From: Candidatus Cloacimonadota bacterium
Lineage (GTDB): Bacteria; Hydrothermota; E44-bin80
Direction: 5' to 3'
NCBI GenBank assembly: GCA_004375785.1
Contig: SOKM01000117.1
Span: forward strand, 1-7,136
DNA: 7,136 nucleotides
This document shows, piece after piece, positions 5,248 through 7,136 of this stretch (position 1 is its first letter; every line of letters begins with the position of its first letter). The position numbers were made by a program, and so were the translations under genes. The notes below the pieces were generated by a model, which worked only from the letters and a program-made list of their open reading frames with translations, ran no database searches and was not told where the DNA came from.

Positions 5248-6958
5248 GATTGAAGAAATCTTAAAATTTGTCGATAAAGGGAAAATTTCTTTCAAGACAT
5301 TGAACAGTATTCTTCCAGAAGAACTCATTAAACCGGAAGAACTTGACAACATATTTATGTATTTAGATGCTGTTGGAGTTGTCGTGTATGATGCAAGAAG
5401 TACTGAGGTAGAGAAAAGAAAACCTATTGCGACAACTTTTAAAACCGAGGTTACAAAAACCAGCAAGTATAAATCTGATATAAAGATTGATGACCCAATC
5501 AGAATTTATCTTAAAGATATGGGAAAGGTTTTTCTGCTATCTCGAGAAGGAGAAGTATCTATTGCGAAAAAGATAGAGAACGGGCGTATGCATATTATAA
5601 GAAATCTTTTTAATTTACCACTGTGTCTTAAAGAAATGGGAAATTATTACTATAGACTTAAGAACAATGAGATGCGAATTGAGGAGTTTATCCATGTGGA
5701 TGTTAACGACTGGCCACATAACTATTCCGGTTGGAAGGAAAAACAGAGGATAATGAGGCTTCTCGAAGGCATTGAAAGGTACAGAAAAAGATATTGTGAG
5801 TCTCTGAGGCGACTAAAAAAATTAAAGTATAAGAAAAAGATATTGGAAGAACGGAACAAGTTAGAGATAACTCGCGGTAGAATAATAGGTAAAATTGCCA
5901 AGTTAAAAATTCAGAAAAAAGTAATCAGTAATATTGAATCTAAACTCAAAGAAATTGTTTTAGAGGTTAGATATTATGAAAGGAAGGTAAAGAAAACTGA
6001 AAACTCTTTTGGCATGACAAGCGATGAAATTTTCGAGCTTGGGGAAAAAAGGATAACAAAGAAAGTTGTTAAAAAAATTAAAAAGAAAAAGGAGCAGATA
6101 AAAAAGACTGTTGAAGATATTCAGTATTTAATTAAGAAACTACAGGGGATAGAAAAAGATGAAATTATTCCTTTAGAAGAACTCAAAAAATCATTACATA
6201 CTATTGCTGTGTGGGAAACGGTAATATTACAACTTAAAGAAAAAATGATTGAAGCAAATGTCAGGCTTGTAATCAGTATTGCAAAGAGATATACTAATAG
6301 AGGACTCGATTTTCTTGATCTGATTCAGGAGGGAAATACAGGTTTAATGAAGGCAGTTGAAAAATTTGATTACAAAAAAGGTTATAAATTTAGCACTTAT
6401 GCAACCTGGTGGATTAAACAGGCAATTACGAGAGCAATTGCTGACCAGGCACGAACTATCAGGGTTCCCGTTCATATGATAGAAGTCATACATAAGGTAG
6501 TTAAGGCAACAAGGGAGCTTGTGCAGAAAAATGGACGTGACCCGACTGCGGATGAAATTTCTAAGAAAATCGGGATTTCTGTGTCAAAAGTGAAAAGTGT
6601 TTATAAGATTGCTCAGGATACTGTTTCACTTGATAAACCTATCGGGAATGAGGAAGAGAGTTTTCTTGGAGATTTTATTCCTGATAGAACCGTAACATCG
6701 CCAGCTCACTCCGCAGCACTTGTTTTGCTACAGGAAAAACTCGAGAAGGTACTGGGAACACTCAGTGCGAGAGAACAAAAGGTTCTTGAAATGAGGTTTG
6801 GATTAAGTGATGGGACACCCAAAACTCTTGAAGAAGTCGGGATGATGTTCAATGTGACAAGGGAGAGGGTCAGGCAGATTGAGACTAAAGCACTGAAGAA
6901 ACTGAGACATCCAACAAGAGCAAGAAGGTTAAAAGGTTTCATGGAAATGCCAGATTAA
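5225..6958 (+). CDS. rpoD: Primary RNA polymerase sigma factor, sigma-70 family
   Basis: This 577-residue protein directs RNA polymerase to housekeeping promoters. Region 1.1 (about 6-56) is present, marking a group 1 sigma factor. Region 1.2 is about 88-120, with DDPIRIYLKDMGKV. The non-conserved region spans about 121-335. Region 2 (about 340-412) has NVRLVISIAKRY, the core-binding LDLIQEGNTGLMKAV and the -10-reading YATWWIKQAITRAIADQAR. Region 3 is about 413-490. Region 4 (about 505-575) ends in the -35-reading helix VTRERVRQIE. It starts at TTG with a strong Shine-Dalgarno and overlaps the end of dnaG by 23 nt, implying translational coupling. The odd part is the non-conserved region: residues 171-310 hold 46 Lys/Arg against 20 Asp/Glu, the opposite of the acidic E. 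coli segment, and look like long coiled coils. Confidence 0.96.
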   Translation: MLRKKEFKIEEILKFVDKGKISFKTLNSILPEELIKPEELDNIFMYLDAVGVVVYDARSTEVEKRKPIATTFKTEVTKTSKYKSDIKIDDPIRIYLKDMGKVFLLSREGEVSIAKKIENGRMHIIRNLFNLPLCLKEMGNYYYRLKNNEMRIEEFIHVDVNDWPHNYSGWKEKQRIMRLLEGIERYRKRYCESLRRLKKLKYKKKILEERNKLEITRGRIIGKIAKLKIQKKVISNIESKLKEIVLEVRYYERKVKKTENSFGMTSDEIFELGEKRITKKVVKKIKKKKEQIKKTVEDIQYLIKKLQGIEKDEIIPLEELKKSLHTIAVWETVILQLKEKMIEANVRLVISIAKRYTNRGLDFLDLIQEGNTGLMKAVEKFDYKKGYKFSTYATWWIKQAITRAIADQARTIRVPVHMIEVIHKVVKATRELVQKNGRDPTADEISKKIGISVSKVKSVYKIAQDTVSLDKPIGNEEESFLGDFIPDRTVTSPAHSAALVLLQEKLEKVLGTLSAREQKVLEMRFGLSDGTPKTLEEVGMMFNVTRERVRQIETKALKKLRHPTRARRLKGFMEMPD

Positions 6959-7004
6959 AAAAAGACAGTAAAGGTGTCGGTAACGGTTAGGGTAACGAAG
7001 CCCG

Positions 7005-7034
7005 CCTGCCTGTGCGTGTCCGCACGCAGACAGG
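7005..7034. repeat. GC-rich imperfect palindrome, dispersed-repeat type
   Basis: CCTGCCT (7005-7011) pairs with AGACAGG (7028-7034) with one C-A mismatch. GTGCG (7012-7016) pairs perfectly with CGCAC (7021-7025) around a TGTC loop, leaving a 2-nt bulge. Positions 7001-7034 are 25/34 G+C, in sharp contrast to the AT-rich surroundings. It lies 46 nt after the rpoD stop but is not followed by a T-run, so an intrinsic terminator is not supported. The pattern resembles REP-like palindromes scattered between genes. Short GGTAAC/GGTAATGG direct repeats lie around it (6979, 6991 and 7053). The rest of 6959-7136 holds no gene that I can see. Confidence 0.6.
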
Positions 7035-7136
7035 TATTGTATAGCGTCAATCGGTAATGGACATGCAAGTAATCAGGATTTTTCGTGATTTAGAAGTTTA
7101 ACCCTAAAACAGTAAACGAGATTGACTGATTATTTA

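Noticed and set aside
5343..5371. Promoter inside rpoD at a TTGACA
   Set aside because: At 17-bp spacing the -10 would be GATGCT, with only three matches, and it falls within region 1.1 coding.
7005..7040. Intrinsic terminator of the operon
   Set aside because: The hairpin has a mismatch and a bulge and is followed by TATTGTATAG rather than a T-run. The true terminator may lie beyond the window.

Overview
This AT-rich bacterial window is built around the macromolecular-synthesis operon. Four genes lie on the + strand in the order rpsU (ribosomal protein S21), mutS2 (MutS2 ATPase with an Smr domain), dnaG (primase) and rpoD (primary sigma factor). A tRNA gene with a CAU anticodon, most likely elongator Met, faces the other way on the left. 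Placing mutS2 between rpsU and dnaG is an arrangement I recall from deltaproteobacteria-like and some candidate-phylum genomes, but I could not check this. The AT-rich, Lys-rich coding, a tRNA without an encoded CCA, and intergenic repeats suggest an uncultured or candidate-phylum bacterium. I cannot name the phylum from the sequence.

Layout. Positions 1-319 hold no credible gene. They contain four degenerate tandem copies of an ~18-bp unit (9-81) and a run of six short hairpins (150-284). The tRNA (320-393, minus) has a near-consensus promoter at 408-436. Between the two divergent promoters lies a long imperfect inverted repeat that looks like a decayed MITE (481-598). The operon promoter at 666-694 drives rpsU, followed 7 nt later by mutS2. 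A 215-nt gap then separates mutS2 from dnaG. It carries a possible secondary promoter, a hairpin followed by seven Ts, and a second hairpin just upstream of the dnaG ribosome binding site. dnaG and rpoD overlap by 23 nt. The last 178 nt hold a GC-rich imperfect hairpin typical of a dispersed palindromic repeat.

How the genes work together. The operon joins translation initiation (S21), ribosome rescue or recombination control (MutS2), replication priming (DnaG) and transcription initiation (RpoD). The sigma factor has standard region 2 and region 4 recognition helices, consistent with the TTGACA / TATATW promoters with 17-bp spacing seen here. The unusual parts are the structured dnaG leader, which resembles in position and logic the attenuation known in the E. 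coli rpsU-dnaG-rpoD operon, the strongly basic non-conserved region of the sigma factor, and the repeat-rich flanks. I see no defence system, mobile gene cassette or CRISPR array. The coding content is conserved housekeeping.
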